A stretch of 64,000 nt of DNA, taken from NCBI RefSeq assembly GCF_902702935.1, contig NZ_LR738855.1, positions 2,170,001 to 2,234,000 on the forward strand, read 5' to 3'. The first letter of the stretch is position 1, and each line of letters begins with the position of its first letter. Source of the DNA: Corynebacterium rouxii (GTDB lineage Bacteria; Actinomycetota; Actinomycetes; Mycobacteriales; Mycobacteriaceae). This document shows, in pieces, positions 48,389-57,063 of the stretch. The position numbers and the translations under genes were made by a program. The notes beneath the pieces are model-generated. The model did not search any database. It saw only the letters and a list, made by a program, of their open reading frames with translations, and was not told where the DNA came from.

Positions 48389-48872
48389 TCAACCTCACCA
48401 TCACAAACGCCACCATTACCGCAGGCAGCACTACCCTGCTGGCACATGCCTCCCTGCATGTTGCCGCCGGGCTCGACCCACTGCGGCTACCAGCACGCAG
48501 GCTTCGTGAGCTGCGCAAACGCTGCGCCTACGTGGATCAAGATCCCGGCGCGGCACTACCACCTAGGTATTCTGTGCGATCGATCATGCGCTCGCGGGCA
48601 CCACTATCGGATGCACAGATGCTGAGCCTTCTTGCCGATTTTGGGTTGGATGGTGTTGCCGGCATTCTTGATCGCTGGCAAAACGTCGGTGATTCGGTGC
48701 GTGTTGGGATTACTTCCACATAGTCGCGGCAGCATTGTTTTCGACGGTACCCCTGTGGCATCGAGGCTTGATGAGCTAGAGTTGCCGTGTCGTTGTTACG
48801 TTCCCCAGAGCTTTTGCTTGCCGACGAACCCACCTCGGCACTCGATTCGCATAGCGCTCGTTCTGATAGATT
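48385..48872 (+). pseudogene. Peptide ABC ATPase remnant
   Basis: From ATG 48385 the product reads MINLTITNATITAGSTTLLA, then jumps from the start of an ATPase to LRELRKRCAYVDQDPGAALP (Q-loop) without Walker A. It ends at 48723. Other frames then give LGLLPHSRGSIVFDGTPVAS, a second ATPase start, and RSPELLLADEPTSALDSHSA, a Walker B. So two ATPase domains have collapsed together by deletions. It belongs to the same dead peptide importer as the preceding gene. Confidence 0.75.
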
Positions 48873-49129
48873 TCCTCGCGGTCGTGTCCACTTGGCGGGA
48901 TCACATTTGCGGTGGGTCCATGGATGCGTGCGACAACGGTGATGGGATCGGATTGGGTGAGTAGTGCGGTACCAAAAGTGCAGCTGGAGTCTCGGGTGCG
49001 AGCGATGGATTGTTTGACCAGAAGTTGTAGTTCCCGAGTAAGCATAATGACATTTTATGTAATGCCTTTTGCATATATTTATAAGTTATAAGTATGTAAA
49101 ACTACCACGATACTTTGACCCCATAGGGC
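48873..49129. other. Spacer with no supported gene
   Basis: The region has no recognisable coding signal apart from a low-quality reverse open frame. A short AT-rich patch at about 49040-49105 marks a break in composition before the MFS pseudogene. Confidence 0.4.
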
Positions 49130-50204
49130 CGTCGTGCGCTGTTGGCGGCCTTGTTGGGAACCATCATTGAGTGGTACGACTACGCTCTCTATGGTGCCGC
49201 TGCCGCCGTCGTGATTGCCCCGCTCTTTTTCGAGTCATCCGCAGCTGGTGGACAACTTGCTGCTTTTGCCACGTTTGCAGTTGGATTTGTCGCCCGCCCA
49301 CTAGGCGGTGTGGCCATCGGACACATTGGTGACCGTTTTGGGCGCCGACCTGCAATGATCTTGAGTGTTTTGATGATGGGCGTTGCCACTGTCGGCATTG
49401 GTTTGCTCCCCACTGAGGCCACTATTGGCGTTGCGGCTCCGGTACTTCTCGTATTCTTCCGCCTGATTCAGGGCTTGGGTGCCGGCGCAGAACTTGCCGG
49501 TGCGATGACAGTAGTTGCCGAGTTCGCTCCTGCCGCTAAGCGTGGACTTTTCACCTCGTTGGTTTTAGCAATGCCCCCAGCTGGCATTGTGCTGGCTACT
49601 GCGGCGTTCATGGGGGCGTCGTCAGTAGGCGATGAGGCCTTGTTGGGTGGCGTTGGGATTTTTGTCCATCACCGGCCACAACGCACTGAACTATGCGATG
49701 GCCGTGTTTGCTAGCTCCTTTATGACCTCCAATGTTGTGGGCATGGCCAAGTTTGATGCGCTGCTCGCAGTCTCTGCTGGCACCTTGGTCGGTGTTGTGG
49801 CTACCCCGCTGGGCGGGCTTGCCTCGGACCGCTTCGGTGCCGACCGCGTGCTTGCCACCGGCTCATTAATCGGTGCATTTTATGCAGTGCCCTTCCTGCT
49901 GGGTTTGCAAACAGGCAACGCGGTTATCGCCGCACTCACTGTTGCTTTTGGCTACGGTGCTGTGGTCTCGTTGACTTCCGGAAGCCAGGGCGCTTTCCTT
50001 GCCGGATTGTTCCAAGCGCGTGCGCGTTTTAGCGGTATTGCACTGGCACGGGAGACCAACGGTGCTCTTATCGCCGGTTTCACGCCTTTTGTACTTACCT
50101 GGATTCTGCATGCCTCGGGTGGAAACGTGCTGGCTGCTGGTGCCGTGGTGTCGGCTGCGCTGCTGGTGTCTTTTGCCTCGATCATAGTAGCCATGCGCCG
50201 CTAA
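49130..50204 (+). pseudogene. MHS-type MFS transporter, deleted and frameshifted
   Basis: The first frame (to 49714) contains LLGTIIEWYDYALYGAAAAV and GHIGDRFGRRPAMILSVLMM, hallmarks of the metabolite:H+ symporter (ShiA/ProP-like) branch. No start codon or first residues are present. At about 49650 the frame must change to read GFLSITGHNALNYAMAVFAS and the last six helices to 50204. Adding both parts gives some 355 residues against about 430 for the family. The region after helix 6 (central loop and helix 7) is missing. It is therefore a truncated, internally deleted, frameshifted gene. Confidence 0.85.
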
Positions 50205-50279
50205 AATTTAACAGCTTTCCCACAGCTTGCACCCAGTGGAATTGAAACGGATATGCGTTATTGTCTAAACGTTAAGTAT

Positions 50280-50298
50280 TTCGGTTAACCTAACTAGC
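50280..50298 (+). promoter_or_regulatory. Weak DtxR-box-like sequence
   Basis: TTCGGTTAACCTAACTAGC matches the 19-bp DtxR consensus TTAGGTTAGGCTAACCTAA at 12 positions, with the symmetric core GGTTA...CTAAC kept. It lies 41 bases before the GTG of the secreted protein. This is below what I would accept without binding data. Confidence 0.3.
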
Positions 50299-50339
50299 CA
50301 CCCGTGGGTGGCAGGGGCTATCTCAAACAAAGGGACGCT

Positions 50340-50870
50340 GTGAAAGTGAAAGACATAAGCAAGGCTGCAGCTGTTGTGGCCTTGCTTACTGTGATGTGGA
50401 TTGTGCCTGCTGTTGCAGGCCAGCTTGGCGATCGCCACGATACGGAGATGTTGGATCAAGGCGAGGTAACGCTGAGCTCTGGTACTACGTCGGTAACGTT
50501 GACTGCCCCCGAGGGCTTCGAGCGCGTTGTTGCTAATAGCGATTCCAGCATTGAGTTGGTTCGCGATGATCACCATGTGTATTTGAAATTGTCTTCCGGC
50601 GTGGAGAATCCAGACGCTGCGATTGAGCGCGGCCGTGTTATTTTGAACCGCACTGTGGGGGAAACGTCGTGGAGCGGTAAGGACATTACCTCAGGCGATG
50701 GTTCATTGTCAGGTAAGGCCTGCACTGTGCACCTGAGGGAAGTGGCACCGTGTGCGGTTGTGGGCGCTTCTGATGTGATCCTTACGGTAGTTTCTGCATC
50801 CGAGAGAGGGCGTATCGACGTCTCCGTTGATCCTGCCCAGCTTCTTTCTTCGGCAAAGGTGGAGTCATGA
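50340..50870 (+). CDS. Secreted or membrane-anchored protein of unknown function
   Basis: The GTG at 50340 gives 176 residues, beginning MKVKDISKAAAVVALLTVMW, an N-terminal signal or anchor helix of about 20 residues. The exported part is beta-rich, with two Cys in GKACTVHLREVAPCAVVG that could form a disulphide. I recognise no family. The stop overlaps the ATG of the PrsW-like protease gene (ATGA), so the pair is coupled. It may be a substrate or partner of that protease, but this is inference from adjacency. Confidence 0.75.
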   Translation: MKVKDISKAAAVVALLTVMWIVPAVAGQLGDRHDTEMLDQGEVTLSSGTTSVTLTAPEGFERVVANSDSSIELVRDDHHVYLKLSSGVENPDAAIERGRVILNRTVGETSWSGKDITSGDGSLSGKACTVHLREVAPCAVVGASDVILTVVSASERGRIDVSVDPAQLLSSAKVES

Positions 50871-51769
50871 TATCGACGGTGAAAAACTCTGCACTGGCTT
50901 GGACGCTCGCGGTGTTGAGCGTAACGGCGGCAGTGGTCTTGCTTATGCGACTTCTTCACACGGCTGTGGAGATCCCCGTGGCGGCGGCGGCGTCGACAGG
51001 CATTTCTTTGGGTTTTGGCCTGCTGTTTCTCTGCGTGATTGTGGCATTGGATCGCACGAAGCTGCACAGAATGGCCGGCACGAAGACCATGTGGGCTTGG
51101 GCTGTTGTGGCCGGTGGACTCATCGGCCCCTTGATTGCGATTTATTCCAACGATAAGTTCGACTTTGAGATCATTCGCGTCAGCGACCCGGAGACGTACC
51201 GCGCTTGGGGCGATGCGGTCTATGGTCCGCTGGTGGAAGAGTGGATCAAAGGTGTTCTCGCTTTGGCCGTGATCTTATTGTTCCGTGAGCGAATTGTGCG
51301 CCCGACCCAAGCGTTTTTCATCGGCGCTTTTACTGGTTTGGGTTTCCAAGTGACGGAGGATATTTGGTATGCCATTACCTCCGCCTATGTGGACGTCAAT
51401 AGTGATCTTTCCGGTGGCGTGGCGTTGTCGCTGGTGCGTGGCCTGTTTGGCCTTATTTCGCACTGGACATATACCGGTGTTGTAGCGGCTGGTTTGGCAT
51501 ATCTTCTTGGCGTGACGTTCCATTCCGCAAACGGCGCTCCACCTCGTCGGGGCCGTGCGATTGTTCGTGCGATCGGTTTGTGTGCGCTCGCCTATTTGAC
51601 CCATGGTCTGTGGAATTCCCCATTGACGTTTGGCTTGCCTGCAGTTGCGACCACTGCTGCTAAGTTGGCGATCTCGCTTACTGCGTTCGTGATTTTCTAC
51701 GTGTGGTTAATGCGCCACGAGAAGCGCACGGTTGTCTATGCTCAGCCGCCGAAGGTAACAGAAGCCTAA
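50867..51769 (+). CDS. PrsW family intramembrane metalloprotease
   Basis: The 300-residue protein has about eight helices and the three PrsW motifs: EEWIKG near residue 125 (EExxK), FQVTEDIWYAI near 160 (the second Glu-containing motif), and the His residues in LISHWTYTG near 200 and THGLWNSPL near 245. PrsW in Bacillus cleaves an anti-sigma factor; other homologues are uncharacterised. It is expressed with the small secreted protein upstream. No sigma or anti-sigma gene is adjacent. Confidence 0.85.
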   Translation: MISTVKNSALAWTLAVLSVTAAVVLLMRLLHTAVEIPVAAAASTGISLGFGLLFLCVIVALDRTKLHRMAGTKTMWAWAVVAGGLIGPLIAIYSNDKFDFEIIRVSDPETYRAWGDAVYGPLVEEWIKGVLALAVILLFRERIVRPTQAFFIGAFTGLGFQVTEDIWYAITSAYVDVNSDLSGGVALSLVRGLFGLISHWTYTGVVAAGLAYLLGVTFHSANGAPPRRGRAIVRAIGLCALAYLTHGLWNSPLTFGLPAVATTAAKLAISLTAFVIFYVWLMRHEKRTVVYAQPPKVTEA

Positions 51770-51815
51770 AACCGGATCCTAATTTTATTCACACTTAACT
51801 ACATCTTTTTTCACT

Positions 51816-51857
51816 ACTGCCCGAGTACAGCAAAAGCGCTGCTCGGGCAGTATTTTC
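51816..51857 (+). terminator. Terminator after the PrsW gene
   Basis: ACTGCCCGAG (51816-51825) pairs with CTCGGGCAGT (51842-51851) around an inner AGC/GCT, followed by ATTTTC. Confidence 0.88.
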
Positions 51858-51910
51858 ATTAACGTCAGTCCCTTATTGCAATCCCGCCTACCCCATCGTT
51901 TCAGGATTGA

Positions 51911-51929
51911 CATACCAAGCTGTCTAGTG
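51911..51929. promoter_or_regulatory. McbR-like site upstream of metE
   Basis: CATACCAAGCTGTCTAGTG contains CATAC-N6-GTCTA, the same half-degenerate form as in the cysI spacer (16479-16496). It overlaps a TTGACA -35 candidate at 51908-51913. C. glutamicum metE is a known McbR target. Confidence 0.5.
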
Positions 51930-52070
51930 TTGATTTGTGGCCAAGGCACACCCCCTCCTGGAGCCCCGGACGAGGCGAGGTAGCCGCAAAACACGCAGCA
52001 ATGCGATGTTTTATGCGCGCTCATAACTCCCTATCCCGGCGCGCATTCGATGTACGAAAGGCTCCACACT

Positions 52071-54335
52071 ATGACGAATTCACCGATCTTCCATTCCACC
52101 GTCACCGGCGTGCCACGCATTGGCCCGAACCGCGAATTGAAAAAGACCCTTGAGGCTTATTGGAAAACGGGCAGCGCTGATGATGCTCAAAAATTATCCG
52201 ATACCGCCTACACTCTCAACGCGGACATCACAGAGCGGATCCTCAGCGAAGGCCTCGACCAAGCGCCCACGGTAGGCCGTAGTTTTTATGACGCGGTGCT
52301 TGACACCTCAGCGCTGTTGGGTGTGCTACCTCAGCGTTTTAGCGATATCCCCGACCATGAGGGCCCGCTACCGCGCCACAGCGACACGGCTTTTGCTACC
52401 GCCCGTGGTACCGCTTCCCAGCCGGCCTCGGCAATGACCAAGTGGTTTGATACCAACTACCACTACATTGTTCCGGAACTAGCTGCGAACACCACGTTTA
52501 GGCTCAACGCCACCGATCTTCTTAACGACCTCGCCGCAACCCCTCAAAGCCGGCCCGTATTTGTCGGCCCTTTTACTTACCTCGCGTTGTCGCGTACCTC
52601 GGATGGCTCCCAGGCGCTTGATCACTTAGAGGCTGTGGCGCAGCAATACGCGGTGCTTCTCGACGCCCTCAAGCAGCGCGGTATCGCCTGCGTGCAGTTC
52701 GATGAACCGGCGCTCGTCACCAATGTCGATCCTGGCCTACTGCCCCGAGTACGCGCGGTGTACCAAGAATTAGTCAGCCACGGCGTCCCCCTAATCGTCA
52801 CCACGTACTTCGGGGACGCTACGGTGTGCGTCGAAACGCTCAGCGGCATTGGACTTGCCGGATTCGGCGTTGATCTCGTTACCTCTCCTGGGGCACTACC
52901 TGCATGGACCGGCGAAGAAACCCTCGTTGCCGGCATTGTCGACGGCCGCAACGTGTGGCGTACCAACCTCGACCAAGCGCTCGGCACCCTCCAAAAGCTG
53001 AGCGAGCGCGGCCCCGTTGCGGTAAGCACCAGCTGCTCCCTGCTGCACGTCCCCTACACCATCGCCGGCGAAGACCTCGCCATCTCCGATTGGCTCGCCT
53101 TTGGCTGGGAAAAAATCCATGAGGTTGGTGTGCTCGCCCGTGCGCTGCGCGGCGAATCCACCGAAGCCGACCTCGCGGACTTTGCGGCTTCCCGCGCTGC
53201 CGCCGCTGACCGCGCCGCCTCGCCACTGATCCACAACCCACACGTGCAACAAGCACTGCGTGAGGTCACCGAAGCCGACCGCCACCGCGAAGCAGCTGAC
53301 CTCCGCAAGAAAGTGCAGGCAGAAACACTAAACCTACCGCCGCTTCCCACCACAACCATCGGATCGTTCCCGCAAACCCCGCAGATTCGCCAAGCACGCG
53401 CCCAGCTGCGCCGCGGAGATATCTCCGCCCAGCAGTACCACGACGCCATGGTCGATGAGGTCAAGCTGGTGATCGCCAAGCAAGAAGAGCTCGGCCTCGA
53501 CGTCCTCGTCCACGGCGAACCAGAGCGCAACGACATGGTCCAGTACTTCTCCGAGCAGCTCGCAGGCTACGCCGCCACCCACAACGGCTGGGTGCAATCA
53601 TATGGTTCCCGCTGTGTGCGCCCACCGATCATCTTCGGTGATGTGTCCCGACCAGCACCGATGACCGTCGACTGGTACACCACCGCCGCCGGATTAACCG
53701 ACAAGCACGTCAAAGGCATGCTCACTGGCCCTATCACCATGCTCGCGTGGTCCTTCGTCCGCGACGACCAACCGCTGGGCACCACCGCCGACCAAGTGGC
53801 CCTCGCACTGCGAGCAGAAATCGCCGACCTCGTCGCCGCAGGCGCACAGATCATCCAAGTAGACGAGCCTGCCATCCGCGAGCTCCTCCCCTTGCGCGTC
53901 GAGCAACAGCCGGCCTACCTCAAGTGGGCGGTTGGGGCATTCCGTCTGGCCACCTCTGGGGTTGCGCCGGAGGTACAGATCCATACCCACATGTGTTACT
54001 CGGAGTTCAACGAGCTCATCGACACGGTTGCAGACCTCGACGCAGATGTCACCTCTATTGAAGCTGCCCGCAACGGAATGCAGGTGCTCGCAGCGCTGAA
54101 GGAGGAGGGCTACGAGTTGGGTGTCGGCCCAGGTGTGTGGGATATCCATTCCCCACGCGTGCCCGCCCAGCAGGAAGTCGACGAACTGCTGGCCAGCGCG
54201 CTAACCTCCGTAGATCCTCACCTGTTATGGGTCAACCCCGACTGTGGTTTGAAAACTCGTGGGTGGCCGGAAACCCTAGCCAGCCTGCAGGTATTGGTTT
54301 CCGCTGCCATTAAGGCCCGCGCCCAACTGGTCTAG
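52071..54335 (+). CDS. metE: Cobalamin-independent methionine synthase
   Basis: ATG 52071 (MTNSPIFHSTVTGVPRIGPN) follows an AAGG site and gives 754 residues, standard for MetE. The N-terminal barrel runs to about residue 390. The C-terminal barrel starts at LPTTTIGSFPQTPQIRQAR. Zinc and homocysteine ligands are visible in HTHMCYSEFN (His and Cys), the nearby ITSIEAAR-type Glu region, and NPDCGLKTRGW (second Cys). It transfers the methyl group of methyl-tetrahydrofolate triglutamate to homocysteine in the cytoplasm. It is the terminal step of the sulphide-to-methionine path begun by the cys operon at 10-16 kb, and a possible shared operator supports co-regulation. Confidence 0.97.
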   Translation: MTNSPIFHSTVTGVPRIGPNRELKKTLEAYWKTGSADDAQKLSDTAYTLNADITERILSEGLDQAPTVGRSFYDAVLDTSALLGVLPQRFSDIPDHEGPLPRHSDTAFATARGTASQPASAMTKWFDTNYHYIVPELAANTTFRLNATDLLNDLAATPQSRPVFVGPFTYLALSRTSDGSQALDHLEAVAQQYAVLLDALKQRGIACVQFDEPALVTNVDPGLLPRVRAVYQELVSHGVPLIVTTYFGDATVCVETLSGIGLAGFGVDLVTSPGALPAWTGEETLVAGIVDGRNVWRTNLDQALGTLQKLSERGPVAVSTSCSLLHVPYTIAGEDLAISDWLAFGWEKIHEVGVLARALRGESTEADLADFAASRAAAADRAASPLIHNPHVQQALREVTEADRHREAADLRKKVQAETLNLPPLPTTTIGSFPQTPQIRQARAQLRRGDISAQQYHDAMVDEVKLVIAKQEELGLDVLVHGEPERNDMVQYFSEQLAGYAATHNGWVQSYGSRCVRPPIIFGDVSRPAPMTVDWYTTAAGLTDKHVKGMLTGPITMLAWSFVRDDQPLGTTADQVALALRAEIADLVAAGAQIIQVDEPAIRELLPLRVEQQPAYLKWAVGAFRLATSGVAPEVQIHTHMCYSEFNELIDTVADLDADVTSIEAARNGMQVLAALKEEGYELGVGPGVWDIHSPRVPAQQEVDELLASALTSVDPHLLWVNPDCGLKTRGWPETLASLQVLVSAAIKARAQLV

Positions 54336-54354
54336 TTGATAATAGCTGGGCACG

Positions 54355-54773
54355 TTGGCGCTGGTCAACGCCACTGAACCGCTCAGCATCAACATGTACC
54401 TACCGGGGTTGCCCGCGTTACGCCACGAGTTCGGCATCAGCCAGTTCGACGCACAGCTGGCCGATTACCGACGCCCGTGGCCGGCGCCGGCTATTTTTTT
54501 CATCGGCACGATCGTGCTTGCGATAGCAACCTTGTTAAGCGCCCTCGCACCCCACGCATGGGTGCTCTATCTTTCCCGCGCGGCCATGGGTTGGTCCGGA
54601 ATTAGCCAAAGTATTCTCCATCCTCATGGTCTTGAGCAACGTCGCATCTCTCCTTGCGGCAACAGGAGTGACCATCATGGGGAATCGCACCACCGCTCGC
54701 AGCCGCCACTATGATGTCGGTCACCGTGGTGATCACCGTCGTGGGCTTGGTACTAGCGCTGCGCTCTGCTTAG
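54355..54773 (+). pseudogene. Bcr/CflA-type MFS drug transporter remnant
   Basis: The frame from TTG 54355 reads NATEPLSINMYLPGLPALRH, the first helix and loop typical of Bcr/CflA exporters. It then jumps to IFFIGTIVLAIATLLSALAP (helices 2-3). Pieces in other frames give LMVLSNVASLLAATGVTIMG and MMSVTVVITVVGLVLALRSA, the last helix, ending at TAG 54771-54773. Of about 400 residues some 120 survive. Several deletions and frameshifts are required. The remnant overlaps the end of the convergent DUF5129 gene by a few bases. Confidence 0.8.
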
Positions 54774-56248
54774 AAGCTCGACGATCCACCTGCTCCACTA
54801 AACCCAGAGCTAAACGAGGTGTTAGCGCTCGAGGAGCTTGCGCTTGCAGCCTCTTGGGCTGCAATGTTGTCGGTGTGCCAGGTAGACATGATCCAAAATG
54901 GCACAAAGTTGTTCATGCCATAGCCTGGGCGGTAGCCGGACTCGTAGATAGCTGGTGCCGCCAACGTAGTGGCTGTGGACTCCTTAACATCAGAGAACTG
55001 CTGCTTGCGCACCTGCTCCAATACCGTCTGGTAGGACGTCAGGATTGTAGCGTAGCGGTCAAGGAACTGCGGGGACTCCGGTGTTGCTTTCAACGCAAGC
55101 AGTTCGTCTTTCAGCCGTTCCACCTCGCGGCTTAACGCCGAGATCTTAATTTCCCCAAGGGCTTCCAACATGTCCTTATACAACGCGTCGGCTTCGCGGA
55201 CTCTGATCACCGCATCCCCGTTTTCTAGGCGGAAAAGGGTATCGATGTTGCTCTCGGCATAGCTGATCTGCTCGGCGGTTTCCCGTGCCGTCGAGATCTC
55301 ATGCGACTTAGAGTAATAGTCCGAATCGGTCGCCAAGTTGCCCAAGGTATCCACGCTGTCGTGAATACGCAGGAAACGATCACGCACATCAGCCCACTGG
55401 TTGCGCAGGGTGGCGTCGACAAGCGGGGAGCTCAGCGAATGCGCACGAATATCGATGGCGTCGAGACGCTGCGCCAACTCGCCGTACTCCCGCGACACCA
55501 CATCCATGTTGTCACGAGCCTGCGCCACAATCCGCGACTTTCGCCGGCGCATAATACCCACAATGCCCGCGATACCAAACCCGCCGCTGGCAGCCCCAAG
55601 ACCACCGCCTACCAGCGCCGTCATCCGCTCATCGACGGCAGAATTGTACTGCTGCTCTTCGAGAGCATGAACATCAACCGCGGTGCGCAAACCATTGCTC
55701 AAGCCCGCAGGAATATTGCCGTCTCTCACACCCGGTTTGATCGCATCCAAAGACTGCTCCAGATGCGCACTTTCACGCAGATCAAAAGCATCCGCAACAT
55801 CATTACCAGCAAAAATAAACGCCTGGCGAGGATCAAGGCCCACGCCAACAATGAGCACCCCATCAGTGAAATAATCCTTGCCGATCAAATCTGGACGCTG
55901 ATCGCGCAGATAATTTTCCACTGTGTCATTCACGTTCTCATCATTGGTACGAAACACAATGTAGTGCACCTGCTTAACTACCTGGGCGACCTCAATGTTG
56001 TCGGTATTGCTCAACAACCGCCGCTGGTCCTCGGCGTTGAGCACACCATCGCGATCATGGATCTCCACAGCAACACTATGCGAAGGGAGATACTGCTCTT
56101 GATTGCTCACAATGTAATTTTCACGCTGTGGGTTAGGAATCGTCATAGCCACAGCACCTGCTGCCACACCACCAGCGAGCAATGTTGCTAGCGCAGTAGA
56201 AGTCACAATGGTGCCAACACTCGGCTTAATCGCGGATTGATCGGTCAT
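54770..56248 (-). CDS. DUF5129 (TPM-like) membrane protein with Gly/Ser tail
   Basis: From ATG 56248 (MTDQSAIKPSVGTIV) the protein has 492 residues. An N-terminal helix (about 12-35) precedes an extracytoplasmic TPM-like domain (about 40-190) with DRDGVLNAEDQRRLL, VHYIVFRTNDENVND and GVLIVGVGLDPRQAFIFAG. A second helix lies near 210-235 (GGGLGAASGGFGIAGIVGIM). A cytoplasmic coiled-coil region of about 200 residues follows, and the chain ends in a Ser/Gly/Phe-rich tail (FSSGFSGAGGSSSF) typical of TPM/YgcG proteins. It starts one base after the YwiC-like stop. Function is unknown; an envelope role is likely. Confidence 0.8.
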   Translation of the reverse strand: MTDQSAIKPSVGTIVTSTALATLLAGGVAAGAVAMTIPNPQRENYIVSNQEQYLPSHSVAVEIHDRDGVLNAEDQRRLLSNTDNIEVAQVVKQVHYIVFRTNDENVNDTVENYLRDQRPDLIGKDYFTDGVLIVGVGLDPRQAFIFAGNDVADAFDLRESAHLEQSLDAIKPGVRDGNIPAGLSNGLRTAVDVHALEEQQYNSAVDERMTALVGGGLGAASGGFGIAGIVGIMRRRKSRIVAQARDNMDVVSREYGELAQRLDAIDIRAHSLSSPLVDATLRNQWADVRDRFLRIHDSVDTLGNLATDSDYYSKSHEISTARETAEQISYAESNIDTLFRLENGDAVIRVREADALYKDMLEALGEIKISALSREVERLKDELLALKATPESPQFLDRYATILTSYQTVLEQVRKQQFSDVKESTATTLAAPAIYESGYRPGYGMNNFVPFWIMSTWHTDNIAAQEAASASSSSANTSFSSGFSGAGGSSSF

Positions 56249-56249
56249 G

Positions 56250-57041
56250 CTAGCCAAGGATAGCTGCGCAGGCGAGCACAAGCACCATCATTTCCAGCAC
56301 ACCAATATCTTTTGCCTTCCACACTCGCAGCCCACGACGCTGCACAAAGGGCAACGCCCACGCGCGTACCAGTGCAACCAGCAAAGTCACAAGCGATAAC
56401 CAGATAAAAACACCACCGAGGGTTTCACCGCCTAGATGTCCGGTTGTATTGGCGTATATCACCACCCCCATGGCGACGATAGCCAGAACGTGATACCACA
56501 AGGATGCATACCAAAACCTTGTGTTGGAGCGTTCCCGAATCAACGACTTGACCACCATGATGGTGCCGGTGAAATACAGCATCAGAAAACCAGTGGCGAT
56601 ATTTAATCCGCCGATAAGCACCGCGTAAAGCAGTGCCGACGCCACCGTGGTCGCCGCCCCCGACAGAACGGAACGCGGGCGCTTGTTATACGTCTCGTAC
56701 ACAGCAACACCCACCAAGGGTGCGAAGTAGAGTGCCCAGCGGATTAGCGAGGGGTCGACGCTTAACGCCACCGCGCACATCACCACAGAAATACCACCGT
56801 AGACCAGCAGGGAACGGGTGTAATAGGCGCGTCGATGAGCGTTTCGACGCGCCTTTACCCACATACCGAACGCAAAGAACGCGCAGTAACCGCTGAACCA
56901 AGCCACAACGACCGGCACCAGCACGGCCACCGAGATATGCCCCCATGCTTTAATGCAGCCAAGGGCCGCTGGGGTAATAAGCATGGCCCAAGCGCCATGT
57001 TGATTAGGGATGACCAAGCGTGTCGACGTCGAATGTGGCAT
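56250..57041 (-). CDS. YwiC-like family membrane protein
   Basis: The 263-residue protein has seven or eight helices. It opens with the family signature VIPNQHGAWAMLITPAALG, and YNKRPRSVLSGAATTVASAL follows in a loop. The family is defined by Bacillus YwiC, encoded near nitrate/arginine genes, but has no proven activity. It is coupled to the DUF5129 gene and lies 22 bases after the VanW gene. Confidence 0.85.
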   Translation of the reverse strand: MPHSTSTRLVIPNQHGAWAMLITPAALGCIKAWGHISVAVLVPVVVAWFSGYCAFFAFGMWVKARRNAHRRAYYTRSLLVYGGISVVMCAVALSVDPSLIRWALYFAPLVGVAVYETYNKRPRSVLSGAATTVASALLYAVLIGGLNIATGFLMLYFTGTIMVVKSLIRERSNTRFWYASLWYHVLAIVAMGVVIYANTTGHLGGETLGGVFIWLSLVTLLVALVRAWALPFVQRRGLRVWKAKDIGVLEMMVLVLACAAILG

Positions 57042-57063
57042 GACCCCTAACCCTACGCTCGCC

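Noticed and set aside
48776..49045. Reverse 89-codon open frame
   Set aside because: It overlaps the ATPase remnant, has no ribosome site and no recognisable family.
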